A stretch of DNA of 64,000 bases from Archivesica marissinica (GCA_014843695.1 CM026391.1:40645324-40709323), one strand, 5' to 3'; shown: positions 12,301 to 23,949, numbered from the stretch's first letter. Notes: generated by a model from the letters alone, not told the origin. Program-made: numbers and translations.

Positions 12301-14534
12301 TCTTGCATGTAGGGTATATATATCCCACCAACCTTCACTCTTGCATGTAGGGTATATATATCCCACCAACCTTCACTCTTGCATGTAGGGTATATATATC
12401 CGACCAACCTTCACTCTTGCATGTAGGGTATATATATCCCACCAACCTTCACTCTTGCATGTAGGGCTATATATATCCCACCAACCTTCACTCTTGTATG
12501 TAGGGTATATATATCCAACCAACCTTCACTCTTGCATGTAGGGTATATATATCCGATCAACCTTCAATCTTGTATGTCGGGTATATATATCCCACCAACC
12601 TTCACTCTTGAATGTCGGGTATATATATCTGACCAACCTTCACTCTTGCATGTAGCGTATATATATCCCATCAACCTTCACTCTTGTAAGTAGGGTATAT
12701 ATATCCCACCAACCTTCACTCTTGTATGTAGGGTATATATATCCAACCAACCTTCACTCTTGTATGTAGGGTATATATATCCGACCAACCTTCACTCTAG
12801 CATGTAGGGTATATATATCCAACCAACCTTCACTCTTGTATGTAGGGGTATATATATCCAACCAACCTTCACTCTTGCATGTAGGGTATATATATCCAAC
12901 CAACCTTCACTCTTGTATGTAGGGTATATATATCCCACCAACCTTCACTCTTGCATGTAGGGTATATATATCCGACCAACCTTCACTCTTGTATGTAGGG
13001 TATATATATCCCACCAACCTTCACTCTTGTATGTAGGGTATATATATCCCACCAACCTTCACTCTTGCATGTAGGGTATATATATCCCACCAACCTTCAC
13101 TCTTGCATGTAGGGTATATATATCCGACCAACCTTCACTCTTGCATGTAGGGTATATATATCCCACCAACCTTCACTCTTGCATGTAGGGTATATATATC
13201 CCACCAACCTTCACTCTTGCATGTAGGGTATATATATCCCAGCAACCTTCACTCTTGCATGTAGGGTATATATATCCCACCAACCTTCACTCTTGCATGT
13301 AGGGTATATATATCCCACCAACCTTCACTCTTGTAAGTAGGGTATATATATCTGACCAACCTTCACTCTTGCATGTAGGGTATATATATCCAGATCAACC
13401 TTCACTCTTGCATGTAGGGTATATATATCCGTCCAACCTTCATTCTTGCATGTAGGGTATATATATCCCACCAACCTTCACTCTTGCATGTAGGGTATAT
13501 ATATCCCACCAACCTTCACTCTTGCATGTAGGGTATATATATCCGTCCAACCTTCACTCTTGCATGTAGGGTATATATATCCGTCCAACCTTCACTCTTG
13601 CATGTATGGTATATATATCCGACCAACCTTCACTCTTGCATGTAGGGTATATATATCCGACCAACCTTCACTCTTGCATGTAGGGTATATATATCCAATC
13701 AACCTTCACTCTTGCATGTAGGGTATATATATCCGTCCAACCTTCATTCTTGCATGTAGGGTATATATATCCCACCAACCTTCACTCTTGCATGTAGGGT
13801 ATATATATCCGACCAACCTTCACTCTTGCATGTAGGGTATATATATCCGACCAACCTTCACTCTTGCATGTAGGGTATATATATCCGTCCAACCTTCACT
13901 CTTGCATGTATGGTATATATATCCGACCAACCTTCACTCTTGCATGTAGGGTATATATATCCGACCAACCTTCACTCTTGCATGTAGGGTATATATATTC
14001 GACCAACCTTTACTCTTGTATGTAGGGTATATATATCCAACCAACCTTCACTCTTGCATGTAGGGTATATATATCCGTCCAACCTTCACTCTTGCATGTA
14101 TGGTATATATATCCGACCAACCTTCACTCTTGCATGTAGGGTATATATATCCGACCAACCTTCACTCTTGCATGTAGGGTATATATATCCGACCAACCTT
14201 CACTCTTGTATGTAGGGTATATATATCCAACCAACCTTCACTCTTGTATGTAGGGTATATATATCCAACCAACCTTCACTCTTGCATGTAGGGTATATAT
14301 ATCCGTCCAACCTTCACTCTTGCATGTATGGTATATATATCCGACCAACCTTCACTCTTGCTTGTAGGGTATATATATCCGACCAACCTTCACTCTTGCA
14401 TGTAGGGTATATATATCCGACCAACCTTCACTCTTGCATGTAGGGGTATATATATCCAACCAACCTTCACTCTTGTATGTAGGGTATATATATCCAACCA
14501 ACCTTCACTCTTGTATGTAGGGTATATATATCCG
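3314..14534. repeat. 38-bp minisatellite array, second block
   Basis: The same 38-bp unit continues for about 11.2 kb after the MULE insertion, roughly 295 further copies. Ordered runs of diagnostic variants recur, for example a run holding TCTAGCATGTAGGG, then GTAGAGTATA, then CCAGACTAAC, then GTATAAATATCC. Blocks of several units have therefore been duplicated as higher-order units of unequal length (TGATATATATCAC marker near 4039, 4884, 6121, 6962, 7154, 8418 and 9068). From about 12,700 the array becomes more uniform. It ends at 14,534, where GTATATATATCCGG passes into unique DNA. Because 38 is not a multiple of three, the frame rotates every unit and stops recur. The many 60-90 codon open frames are not genes. 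Confidence 0.97.
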
Positions 14535-15477
14535 GACCGATCGTTATACTGTTTCTGATACATAAAATTATTCTTTCTAGAAAGTAGATCTTCAAAGTAT
14601 AATTGGGAAATGATTGTAGGGTAGTAGTACTATTAAATTATTAATAGGAAATAAATATATTATTCCTTATAATCAACTGAATGTCAGACGAAGCGTACCA
14701 CAAAACTAGCCTAACAGGACTAAACGTACCACTTTATACAAGCGAGACAAACAAACAAAATTTGTGAAATATACATGTATTTATGTAAACAGTACTAGTT
14801 TGTCCTAATCAACGATTCATCATCGATTGCTAGTCATGATTTTAGCTGCAAATTAATACGCAACTAATTCACAGAATAAATTATTTACAAATGTATTTAT
14901 CGTCAATCGCCATCTTTTAATTCCCCACCTGCTTTCGTATGGTGTCATCGCTGTCAGTAACAGATACTTGATTTATTATGGTACACATTAGAACTGCCAA
15001 ACAGGAAAATGAGCAAAAACCAGATCAATATTCACATTATATTTCGAAAATATGTAAATGTTGATCTTTTCATTATTGTCGTTCACGTGAACACGAAATA
15101 ATCCCTGAATCAGACGTTTGTGTTTGTAATGGGTGAAGCATCATGGATTACTTTTATTTGCCAGTCATGCGAAAATGCCGGTAAACACATTTCTATTACA
15201 TGATATTTTATTGGTGTATCACTATCAGAAATGATACCATGTTGAATTCACATTTGCAATTTGAGTTTAATCAATCGCATTTAATGCAAGAATGATCACT
15301 TTACATAGTAATCATCTGCTATAAAAGGGACCGACTAGAAGTTATTCACCTACAGACATTAGAGGTATGAAAACTGGTACAGCCATGATAATAAACTAAA
15401 CTGCTGACAGGCCCACTGGTAAATAGAAATAGTTCTATGTTATTCATGTGTGCTTGCTTGGTAATTAAATGGTTTGG
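14535..15477. other. AT-rich unique stretch without recognisable gene
   Basis: Between two tandem arrays lies about 940 bp of AT-rich, non-repetitive sequence with no long open frame and no similarity I recognise to a mobile element. A possible TATA box lies near its right end. There is no clear inverted or direct terminal structure. Confidence 0.6.
15318..15331 (+). promoter_or_regulatory. Possible TATA box
   Basis: GCTATAAAAGGG matches a canonical eukaryotic TATA box. A start site would be expected around 15,350, with transcription then running into the 42-bp repeat array. A single motif in AT-rich DNA is weak evidence, and the first downstream ATG frame (15,368) closes after ten codons. 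Confidence 0.25.
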
Positions 15478-17690
15478 TTGTGTATTGCAGTAGTGATTCA
15501 CACTAAAACAGTGGTTCGCTTTGTGTATTGCAGTAGTGGTTCACACTAAGACAGTGGTTCGCTTTGTGTATTGCAGTAGTGGTTCACACTAAGACAGTGG
15601 TTCGCTTTGTGTACTGCAGTAGTGGTTCACACTAAGACAGTGGTTCGCTTTGTGTACTGCAGTAGTGATTCACACTAAGACAGTGGTTCGCTTTGTGTAT
15701 TGCAGTAGTGGTTCACACTAAGACAGTGGTTCACTTTGTGTACTGCAGTAGTGGTTCACACTAAGACAGTGGTTTGCTTTGTGTATTGCAGTAGTGGTTC
15801 ACACTAAGACAGTGGTTTGCTTTGTGTACTGCAGTAGTGATTCACACTAAGACAGTGGTTCGCTTTGTGTATTGCAGTAGTGGTTCACATTAAGACAGTG
15901 GTTTGCTTGTGTACTGCAGTAGTGGTTCACACTAAGACAGTGGTGTGCTTGTGTACTGCAGTAGTGGTTCACACTAAGACATTGGTATGCTTGTGTACTG
16001 CAGTAGTGGTTCACACTAAGACATTGGTATGCTTGTGTACTGCAGTAGTGGTTCACACTAAGACAGTGGTTTGCTTATGTATTGCAGTAGTGGTTCACAC
16101 TAAGACAGTGGTATGCTTGTGTATTGCAGTAGTGGTTCACACTAAGACAGTGGTGTGCTTGTGTATTGCAGTAGTGGTTCACACTAAGACAGTGGTATGC
16201 TTGTGTACTGCAGTAGTGGTTCACACTAAGACATTGGTATGCTTGTGTACTGCAGTAGTGGTTCACACTAAGACAGTGGTTTGCTTATGTATTGCAGTAG
16301 TGGTTCACACTAAGACAGTGGTATGCTTGTGTATTGCAGTAGTGGTTCACACTAAGACAGTGGTGTGCTTGTGTATTGCAGTAGTGGTTCACACTAAGAC
16401 AGTGGTATGCTTGTGTACTGCAGTAGTGGTTCACACTAAGACAGTGGTTTGCTTGTGTATTGCAGTAGTGGTTCACACTAAAACAGTGGTTTGCTTGTGT
16501 ACTGCAGTAGTGGTTCACACTAAAACAGTGGTATGCGTGTGTACTGCAGTAGTGATTCACACTAAGACAGTGGTGTGCTTGTGTATTGCAGTAGTGATTC
16601 ACACTAAGACAGTAGTGTGCTTGCGTACTGCAGTAGTGATTCACACTAAGACAGTGGTTTGCTTGTGTACTGCAGTAATGGTTCACACTAAGACAGTGGT
16701 TTGCTTGTGTACTGTAGTAGTGGTTCACACTAAGACAGTGGTATGCTTGTGTATTGCAGTAGTGGTTCACACTAAGACAGTGGTGTGCTTGTGTACTGCA
16801 GTAGTGGTTCACACTAAGACAGTGGTGTGCTTATGTACTGCAGTAGTGGTTCACACTAAGACAGTGGTTTGCTTATGTGCTGTAGTAGTGGTTAACACTA
16901 AGACAGTGGTTTGCTTATGTACTGCAGTAGTGGTTCACACTAAGACAGTGGTTTGCTTGTGTACTGTAGTAGTGGTTCACACTAAGACAGTGGTTTGCTT
17001 ATGTGCTGTAGTAGTGGTTAACACTAAGACAGTGGTATGCTTGTGTATTGCAGTAGTGGTTCACACTAAGACAGTGGTGTGCTTGTGTACTGCAGTAGTG
17101 GTTCACACTAAGACAATGGTATGATTGTGTACTGCAGTAGTGGTTCACACTAAGACAGTGGTTTGCTTATGTACTGCAGTAGTGGTTCACACTAAGATAG
17201 TGATATGCTTGTGTACTGCAGTAGTGGTTCACACTAAGACAGTGGTATGCTTGTGTACTGCAGTAGTGGTTCACACTAAGACAGTGGTTTGCTTGTGTAC
17301 TGCAGTAGTGGTTCACACTAAGACAGTGGTATGCTTGTGTACTGCAGTAGTGGTTCACACTAAGACAGTGGTATGCTTGTGTACTGCAGTAGTGGTTCAC
17401 ACTAAGACAGTGGTTTGCTTGTGTACTGCAGTATTGGTTCACACTAAGACAGTGGTATGCTTGTGTACTGCAGTAGTGATTCACACTAAGACAGTGGTGT
17501 GCTTGTGTACTGCAGTAGTGATTCACACTAAGACAGTGGTGTGCTTGTGTACTGCAGTAGTGGTTCACACTAAGACAGTGGTATGCTTGTGTACTGCAGT
17601 AGTGATTCACACTAAGACAGTGGTGTGCTTGTGTACTGCAGTAGTGGTTAACACTAAGACAGTGGTTTGCTTGTGTACTGCAATTATTTT
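15478..17690. repeat. 42/43-bp minisatellite array
   Basis: About 52 tandem copies of a unit built around GTACTGCAGTAGTGGTTC followed by CACACTAAGACAGTGGT. The first ten units are 43 bp (TTCGCTTTG variant); from about 15,905 one T is lost and the unit becomes 42 bp. Since 42 is a multiple of three, the downstream part stays open for 419 codons (15,865-17,124) and, after one TGA (CTT to ATT change near 17,121), 220 more. The opposite strand is open in parallel. The would-be proteins are pure 14-residue repeats, TAVVVHTKTVVCLC on one strand and NHYCSTQAYHCLSV on the other, with no other domain. I read this as a non-coding minisatellite. Confidence 0.93.
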
Positions 17691-18762
17691 TACGTTAATA
17701 CATGTATCATGCAGGTCAGACGGTGTTATTGATATAGTGGTCTGGGATTGGTTGAAAAAGTGTAGGGAAGCCCTAAAGAATTATTGATACATGAACTGAT
17801 TGGTTGAGTAGGTATTGTCAGCAATAGTGAAAATGACTTCTAAATATTAAAATACAATAAATGAGCTGCATTTTGGAATATTTGCAGACTATTTGGTAAC
17901 AAATGAACAGCATATTATAAATGCAGGTGTCAGTGCAACATTCACCACCAAATTACCTTCAGAGTAGAGGGTGGGTGCCCTTAGTGGGGCATTTTTTAAA
18001 AACCGCAATCGACCAACCACATTGAAATTGGATGTTTTCTAGTGGCATTGTGTGTTATAATGGTGGCATAATACTGCACAGTATGAACAAACTCGGGGAC
18101 GAATGATGTGTAAACAAACATAATGACACGCTTATACATATAAAAAGTATTCAAGTACAGAATGACTCGCGCTTTCAAATACCATTTATTCCTTCTCTAA
18201 CCATATGCCGTATACCGATACAATCAGTATCGTGCATGTCTGCACTGCTCTGTTTGCCCGGCTTCTCCTTTCGTTTCGTCCCCATATTGTGTTCAAGGGA
18301 GATAACTAAAATGGGATTCGTATTAAATTGTATCGTACTCTAATCAGCCAGTTTAAAAGCTCACTTGCTATTGCTCAATAATTCTTCTTCTGAAGTACTG
18401 ACACTGGCACGATGGCAGTACAATAAAGTATATCTACATGTGGTCTAAAAATGTCGGTGCAGTAGTTAATATATAAAGCGCTGTTAAAAAACCCGCACAA
18501 GACGAATATATCAGAGGATGACTGACAGCAATTCCCTCTGTATCTGTTGAATTACGTAGCAGGACCATTACTGGTATAGAAGCTACGGGAGTGAACGTCT
18601 TAATCGCGCGGTGGGAGGGCTGCACTATATACACGCATCCAGATGGTTCCAATCTATGAGTGTTTTCACATAAAATGAATGTTGAACTGTTCTGTAGTTA
18701 CCTGTACCCGCAGTTATGTGGCCGTCTGGTTCCATCGCCGTGGGTGTTCTTTTGTGTGTCAT
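17691..18762. other. No recognisable gene
   Basis: About 1.07 kb of unique-looking sequence between the 42-bp array and a SINE. The repeat-derived plus-strand frame trails on to a stop at 17,787 without gaining a domain. A CAAGGGAGATAACTAAAA segment near 18,294 resembles a short motif I associate with molluscan repeats; that association is from memory only. Confidence 0.5.
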
Positions 18763-19042
18763 ACGTTTATTTATCGTCGCTACCGATTGTTCATATGAGC
18801 GACGCCTCCGAAAGGGATTAGTCAATTTAGATGTTAGGAGGATAGTGCAATGATACAGACAGATCTATACCCATGACAGTCTCCTCTGGTTCTTAAAATT
18901 ACGTACACGATGTAAAGCACCGACATGAGACTTCGGTTTAAAGTCCCATGTGAAAGGCTGTTAATTGTATTAGGGTCAGATGGGGGATCGAACCTGCGAT
19001 CCCTGGATTACCAGTCCAACGTGTTAATTACCGATCCGTCTG
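18763..19042 (-). mobile_element. SINE family A (tRNA-derived), copy 1
   Basis: On the minus strand this reads from a tRNA-like head (GGACTGGTAATCCAGGG, then GTTCGATCCC as B box), through a body containing GTATCATTGCACTATCCTC-like sequence, to a tail with CGGTAGCGACGATAAATAAA-like sequence. Here the head is degraded (the region of the A box reads GATCGGTAATTAACACG on the minus strand). The same family recurs at least nine times in this window. Confidence 0.85.
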
Positions 19043-19261
19043 TTCGGGGTTCTGGTTATATGTTTTGCAAGGTAATTCGGCATAAACGTAACGAGAGAGA
19101 GAGATGGGATGATGACACTAATCCACATGTTTGAGGGCTTATCTGAAGCCCTGAACTGTCTGTGTACACACTTAGATTATTCCACTACATTACAGTATGT
19201 GGAAAGAATGAGTTGTTGTACTGTTCACTTTTGTCAAATGCCGTGGGTTTTATAAGGCGCT

Positions 19262-20075
19262 TACCATTGTTTGGGGTCAGTAAATGAATGACATGACATT
19301 GCTGGTACCAGCCCCTCGGTCACCTTGTAGAAGAACGTAAGTATTGACGTCTTCCTTCGATCTTGTAGTGGCGGGAGGTTAAGTTCCTTCAGCATCTTTG
19401 TGATGCAGCCTTGGTCATTTTGTAGGTAGGGGTCCCAGACTATGAAGCTATAGTCTAGTATTGATCTAACGAGTGCTAAGTAGGCTGTTTTTCTACAAGT
19501 CTTTGGGCAGTGCTTCAAGTTCCGTCTTGAGTTGAACTTGAGGTTGTCAGACCTAAGGTTACGCCGAGGTAAGGTGTTTCGTTGAGTTGTTGTAGGATAT
19601 TGTTGTCTAGTTGGTAAAAGAAGCTTGATTTCTGGTTGATGCTGATGATGTTGCTCTTGTTGGCGTTGAAACGCATACCCCACATTGGTGCCCAGTGGTC
19701 TAGTTGTGTCCAGTCCTCCTGACGTTGGATATGGTCCTTTGTAGACTTGATCAATACGCCGATACAGCAGACAATCATCTGCGAAGAGTCGTACCGTTGA
19801 TTTGACGCAGTCTGGTAGGCCATTGATGTGACATGGAAACACCAGTGGTCCCAGGACAGTTCCTTGAGGGGAGCCAGAGTCAACTGTGACCGAGTCTGAA
19901 GCATCGCCATCGACTACAACCTGCATGGATCTCTTCATCAGGAAGTCTCTAAGCCAGTCGTTGGTGTTACCACCAATACCATACATATTTAATGTGTGCA
20001 GGGGGGTGTTCGTGGGGTACGGACATGTCGAATGCTTTTGAGAAGTCAAGGACAAACACATACATGTCTACTTGG
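19262..20075 (-). pseudogene. LINE reverse transcriptase relic
   Basis: A non-LTR retrotransposon reverse transcriptase is read on the minus strand in broken frames. Visible blocks, in order, are [11 protein letters not shown] (around 20,050), a frameshift, NDWLRDFLMKRSMQVVVDG, GSPQGTVLGPLVF, the active-site region VRLFADDCLLYR, then LVRSILDYSFIVWDPY and a C-terminal KELNLPPLQDRRK segment. The core between these is scrambled by frameshifts (two overlapping frames at 19,515-19,910). The copy is 5'-truncated and dead. I do not assign a clade. Confidence 0.85.
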
Positions 20076-20077
20076 GC

Positions 20078-20305
20078 TCATACGTTATGATGTTGACCTT
20101 TGACCAGCCTACTGTGCGTTACATTTAATGTGTGCATATTCCCTCTTAGATTGATGTCATTAGCCTCGTGCATTGTGAACCTATAATCTGCTTTGATTCC
20201 TTCTCTACCTGCGAGTATTTTAAATACTTCTAGCATGTCGCCTCTGTGTCTTCTTAAATGTAATGATGTTTTGCAATATGAATGAGCCACAAGTGCGTTC
20301 CACAA
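20078..20305 (-). pseudogene. Second LINE 3'-tail fragment
   Basis: This minus-strand fragment encodes LRRHRGDMLEVFKILAG and EANDINLRGNMHTLN, a block typical of the region after the reverse transcriptase domain in CR1/jockey-like LINEs. It lies immediately upstream, in minus-strand order, of the previous LINE relic, which has its own C-terminal block. These are therefore two different insertions butted together. Confidence 0.7.
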
Positions 20306-20557
20306 TTCATTGATGAACTTTCTTCAAATATTCATTTAAATGTTAACCAACATCCAAAACTATTTACTTACTAATACAATCACGTGTGGTTCACATACTA
20401 ATTGGAAATTGTTTAGCATATACCTAGAATATATTTCACGTAATTTCATTGTTAAATATATTATGCTCCTGCCTATTGTATATCAACCAATTGATAGGGA
20501 GAACTATTCTTCTTTATAACTAAAGTTGAAGGCATAATAACTCACATTTCTTCACAA

Positions 20558-21098
20558 GTCCAATCTGAATCAAGTTCAATGAACACTGAAGACGATAAAT
20601 TCTCAGAAATAGACAGCTTAAAACGTTTCCGCCTAGTAACTCAGGAAGAAATTGAAAAAATAATCAGACAATCTCCGAATAAATCCTGTGAGCTCGATCC
20701 GATTCCATCTTGGCTTTTGAAGTCATGACTTAAACGAACAATATTGACAAACATCACACATATTTCGGTGGAAACTGCAATGTTCCTAAAAGCTTCAAAA
20801 TCTCACGCGTTAGGCCATTGTTGAACACATCTAGCATGGATAAAAGCACACTAAAAAACTATCGGCCAGTTTCAAACTTACCATATGTTTCGAAAAATTT
20901 TAATTGTTGAAAAGGTTGTCAACAACCGAACCGACGAGCATTTGACACAACAATAACCTATGCGAGAACAACCAATCTGCATCCAAGACGTTCCATTCAA
21001 CAGAAACAGCCCTGCTTTAAGTGCAGAATGATAGTCTTCAGTCACTGTGACAATTCTGGTGCTGCTGGATCGATCGGCCGCATTCGACACAATTGACC
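20558..21098 (+). pseudogene. CR1/jockey-like LINE reverse transcriptase, part 1 of 3
   Basis: Broken plus-strand frames encode the N-terminal part of a non-LTR reverse transcriptase: FRLVTQEEIEKIIRQ, then SCELDPIPSWLLKS, then [14 protein letters not shown], and finally LLDRSAAFDTID at 21,057-21,098. The frame is cut exactly there by the P-like element and resumes at 22,913 with DHKTLLNRLKHHFGF, so the two parts belong to one copy. Several in-frame stops and frameshifts show it is dead. Confidence 0.85.
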
Positions 21099-21501
21099 TT
21101 TCTGCCGATTTTGATTGACATTAGCCAATCGCATCGCACCATTCGCGCACACCCCCGGCAACGGTTTATCGCCGCCATCTTGTTAGACAAACAATGCATA
21201 TTAGACAAACTAATAACTGTTCTATTATTGGGCTAGCTGAAATACATCCTAGGATGAGTTATATCTATAGCAGATAGTGTATGTAAATCGTTGCCTCTCT
21301 GATACCAGGGCTTTTCTCTACCAGCTTCCATTGAGTTAACATCTCTGTTCATATATTACTTTATCATTATATATGTATGTCAATAAATATAGTTAGAACA
21401 CATTAAGCACTTATTGTCGTTCTATAGTTAATACCAAAACATAACAGTAACGAGTAGACAAATTTGAAAAGGCAAAATACGGGTTTAAAATTGTTTTAAT
21501 G

Positions 21502-21693
21502 ATGTTGAAAATGTGTAGCTTTGGTGTGTGGGTTAGTTATAGTACAAAATTAGTCGATATCCTGGTGACCGACGTTAAATTCAACCCATTTCAAAATCCT
21601 TGGACAAATCTAAGTGTGTATATGAACCACAAAATACCAGACAGCTGCTTTAAAAACAATGCATCTATAAAAACACCGACTGACCCCATATAG
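21502..21693 (+). pseudogene. Degenerate THAP-domain exon
   Basis: This encodes a THAP-like sequence starting MLKMCSFGVW, with VTDVKFNPFQNPW matching the core of the second copy at 22,067. The second metal-binding Cys of the C2CH finger is replaced by Trp, and the Cys-x-x-His end is missing. It looks like a decayed duplicate lying about 565 bp before the better-preserved copy. Confidence 0.65.
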
Positions 21694-22066
21694 TCATTCT
21701 TTTCTCGCAAACAGCAATCAAATTTAAGCGTGTCACACTGTTTATTGGGAGTAATCAACAACTTACCGACTACCGGTACATCACAGAGACCGCCGACTTA
21801 TAATATCCCGATAGGGGCCTACTGCTATTATCAAGATCAAAGTATTGCACATCGGAATTTAGCACTGATTGTGCTAATTGGTCAATTATAAAATGTGTGC
21901 ACATAATTATAGTATTGATTACTACACCGAGTCATTGTTTTATCGTTCTGTCAGACAAACGAGTTATTTAGTAAAATTTTAATCAAATCTGATAACGAGT
22001 GATCGTGATCTGAAATTATTTTTTGAAAAATAATTACAAATTAATTAATGCTGTCTGTCATTGACA

Positions 22067-22267
22067 ATGGTGAAACGATGTAGTTACGGGCTGTGTGACA
22101 GTGATAGTAGATATCCAGATCGATTGATAGGTGACGTTAAATTCGTGCCATTTCCAAAACCTAAGACAAATCTTGAAAAATGTCTAAGGTGGATTAAGTT
22201 GTGTGGACGACCAAACGACCAGCTGAATACATCCAAAATTAATGCAAACAGATATATTTGCACAAAA
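22067..22267 (+). CDS. THAP domain first exon (P-like transposase fragment)
   Basis: The exon starts MVKRCSYGLCDSDSR and contains VKFVPFPKPKTNLEKCLRW followed by RYICTK. This is the THAP zinc finger: paired Cys (CSYGLC), the FPKP core, the conserved Trp, and the third Cys near the end. The exon stops at a GTAAGT donor (22,268), just where the final His of the C2CH set would be supplied by the next exon. THAP fingers bind the ends of P-type transposons. I cannot locate the following exon before the element ends at 22,912, so the gene is incomplete. Start chosen at ATG 22,067; there is a TTG two codons earlier in frame. Confidence 0.72.
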
Positions 22268-22912
22268 GTAAGTTGAAATTAATTTATTTATGCATAATAA
22301 AATATTTCGAAAAAATATATTCTGCATTTATAGATCTACTGTTCACAAGAGATATGTGAGTATAATGGTGATTAAAATTATACATGTGGTTCATACATAT
22401 TGTCGTGGATGGTGGACTAGGGATCAGACAGTAGTAATAGTACCCATGCATGTGCAGAGCTGTGGGAATCCCATATTAGCTCAGTGAACGTACTGGTGTT
22501 CAGTTTTTGGGCCTAATATTCCCGTCTTCTAGGAGGCATAGGGTCGAGTCTCTCAAGACGGTGGCATATTTCATGTCTTTTGATGTCAAAGTTGACACGA
22601 TGTGGTTGTTCACTCTTCCGTTGACTGCGCAAGCATTTTCCACGAACACTTAACATGTCCTCATCCGTTAAATATATCTGTACTTCAGAGAAATAACCTT
22701 CACTGAAGAACCTAAAGCCCTTGCCGTCTTGCTTTCAACGAGATATTCTTATCTGGGTGAAATAAAACCGAGAAATTCGACGGAATTTTATATAGATTAA
22801 CTCGATGCAGGTCTGCGTTAGACACCATTTTGTTAGATAGCTTGTCTCGCGTGGTTACAGCGAGCACCTGTAACTATGGGGGGCGTGCCTAAGTAGCGTT
22901 TGCAGAAAGGTC

Positions 22913-23751
22913 AATTGACCACAAAAACTCTTTTGAATCGTCTCAAGCATCATTTTGGCTTCGCCGACACACCACTTCAATGGGTAACACCGTATCTAAC
23001 TGACCGTTTCCAAATCGTGAGCATTGACGGTAAAGTCTCAACGCCAGTGTTGGTGAATTTCAGCGTGCCCCAAGGGTCTGTGTTAGGGCCGAAATTATAT
23101 ACCATGTACACAAAGCTGGTTGGCGCCATCTGCAGAAAGCATGGACTCAACCACCACTTTTACGCTGATGATTCTCAGCTCTATCTTTCGTTTAAACCTA
23201 CATACATGGCATCAAATGGTGAAACATTGGGTCGAGTGGGAAAATGCCTTCAGGATGTTGTCATTTGGATGCACATTAACATGCTGAAACTGAATACCGA
23301 CAAAACAGAAGTGATAGTATTTTCAAGTCAACGAAATGCTCGTCACATTCAAAACTTAATAGTGAAAGTGGGGGATTCACCGATAACTCCCTCAGCATGT
23401 GTACGAAATATGGGTGCTTGGTTTGATTCAAAAATGTGCATGGAACAACATATTAATTCAGTTAGTAGATCGTGCTATGCTAAAATACGACATATTGGAC
23501 ATATACGGGAATATCTTACTACAGATGCCACCAAATCACTCGTCAATTCATTAATAATATCAAGGATCGATTATTGCAATGTACTGTTTATATGGCATCC
23601 CAAAAACCTCCACAATGAAATTGCAAAACGTTCAAAACACCGCAACAGTCACATCACACCAATCCTGAAAGAACTGCATTGGTTACCGGTGCAAATAAGA
23701 ATACAATACAAAATACTGACACACACGTTCGATTTTACAAATTTACGTTAG
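22913..23751 (+). pseudogene. CR1/jockey-like LINE reverse transcriptase, part 2 of 3
   Basis: Continuation of the LINE after the P-like insertion. A clean open frame of about 280 codons carries DHKTLLNRLKHHFGF, the [17 protein letters not shown] motif, the active site HHFYADDSQLYLSF, LKLNTDKTEVIVF, and the C-terminal HITPILKELHWLPVQIRI block. It breaks at 23,751, and the next expected block is found only at 25,188. The frame-clean state over 840 bp suggests moderate age. The full open reading frame is lost through the other segments. Confidence 0.88.
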
Positions 23752-23754
23752 CTC

Positions 23755-23949
23755 GATTGCGAAACTAGTTCTTACAACTTATATTAATCACTCTCGAGAT
23801 CTCATTCCTGGTGGAACCCATCGCCACGAGACAACGTGGACTTTAAATGTCTTGCCTAAGGACACAATCGTAATGATTCCAGTGGGGCTGGAACTCCGGA
23901 CCTTTCGCATCTGAAGCGAACGCGCACACTGCGCTATCACGACTTCCAC
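23755..23949 (-). mobile_element. SINE family B (tRNA-derived), copy 2
   Basis: Minus-strand copy reading from a tRNA-like head (GTGATAGCGCAGTG, anticodon-arm region TTCGCTTCAGATGCGAA, then GGAGTTCCAGCCCC as B box) through a GTGTCCTTAGGCAAGACA core to a tail that includes CTCGAGAGTGATTAATATAA. It matches the copy at 58,391-58,595. It sits at the break between parts 2 and 3 of the LINE. Confidence 0.8.

Larger units (their letters stand above)
21099..22912 (+). mobile_element. P-element-like (THAP) insertion splitting the LINE
   Basis: A 1.8-kb insertion interrupts the LINE between FDTID and HKTLL. The sequence AATTGACC is present on both sides (21091-21098 and 22913-22920), consistent with the 8-bp target duplication of P elements. 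The outer termini form a perfect 15-bp inverted match, AATTGACCTTTCTGC against GCAGAAAGGTCAATT, so the exact boundary is ambiguous by a few bases. Two exon-like copies of a THAP domain lie inside (21,502 and 22,067). I cannot find the RNase H-like or GTP-binding parts of a P transposase. The element is probably an internally deleted, non-autonomous copy. Confidence 0.78.

Noticed and set aside
35..12369. Many 60-90 codon minus-strand frames with a recurring GYIYPT/KSEGWWDIY-type repeat
   Set aside because: They are translations of the 38-bp minisatellite. The unit is not a multiple of three, and the frames open and close with unit variants, with no start context or conserved end.
1..14534. 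CRISPR-like appearance of regularly spaced repeats
   Set aside because: The whole 38-bp unit is repeated without unique spacers, and the surroundings are eukaryotic.
15865..17787. Long repetitive protein of 14-residue units
   Set aside because: Open frames exist on both strands because the unit is 42 bp. There is no domain, no signal peptide and one internal stop.
22475..22560. tRNA-like A box (TTAGCTCAGTGAACG) and B box (GGTCGAGTCTC)
   Set aside because: The spacing is too long for a tRNA, no paired arms are visible, and no related copy occurs elsewhere in the window.
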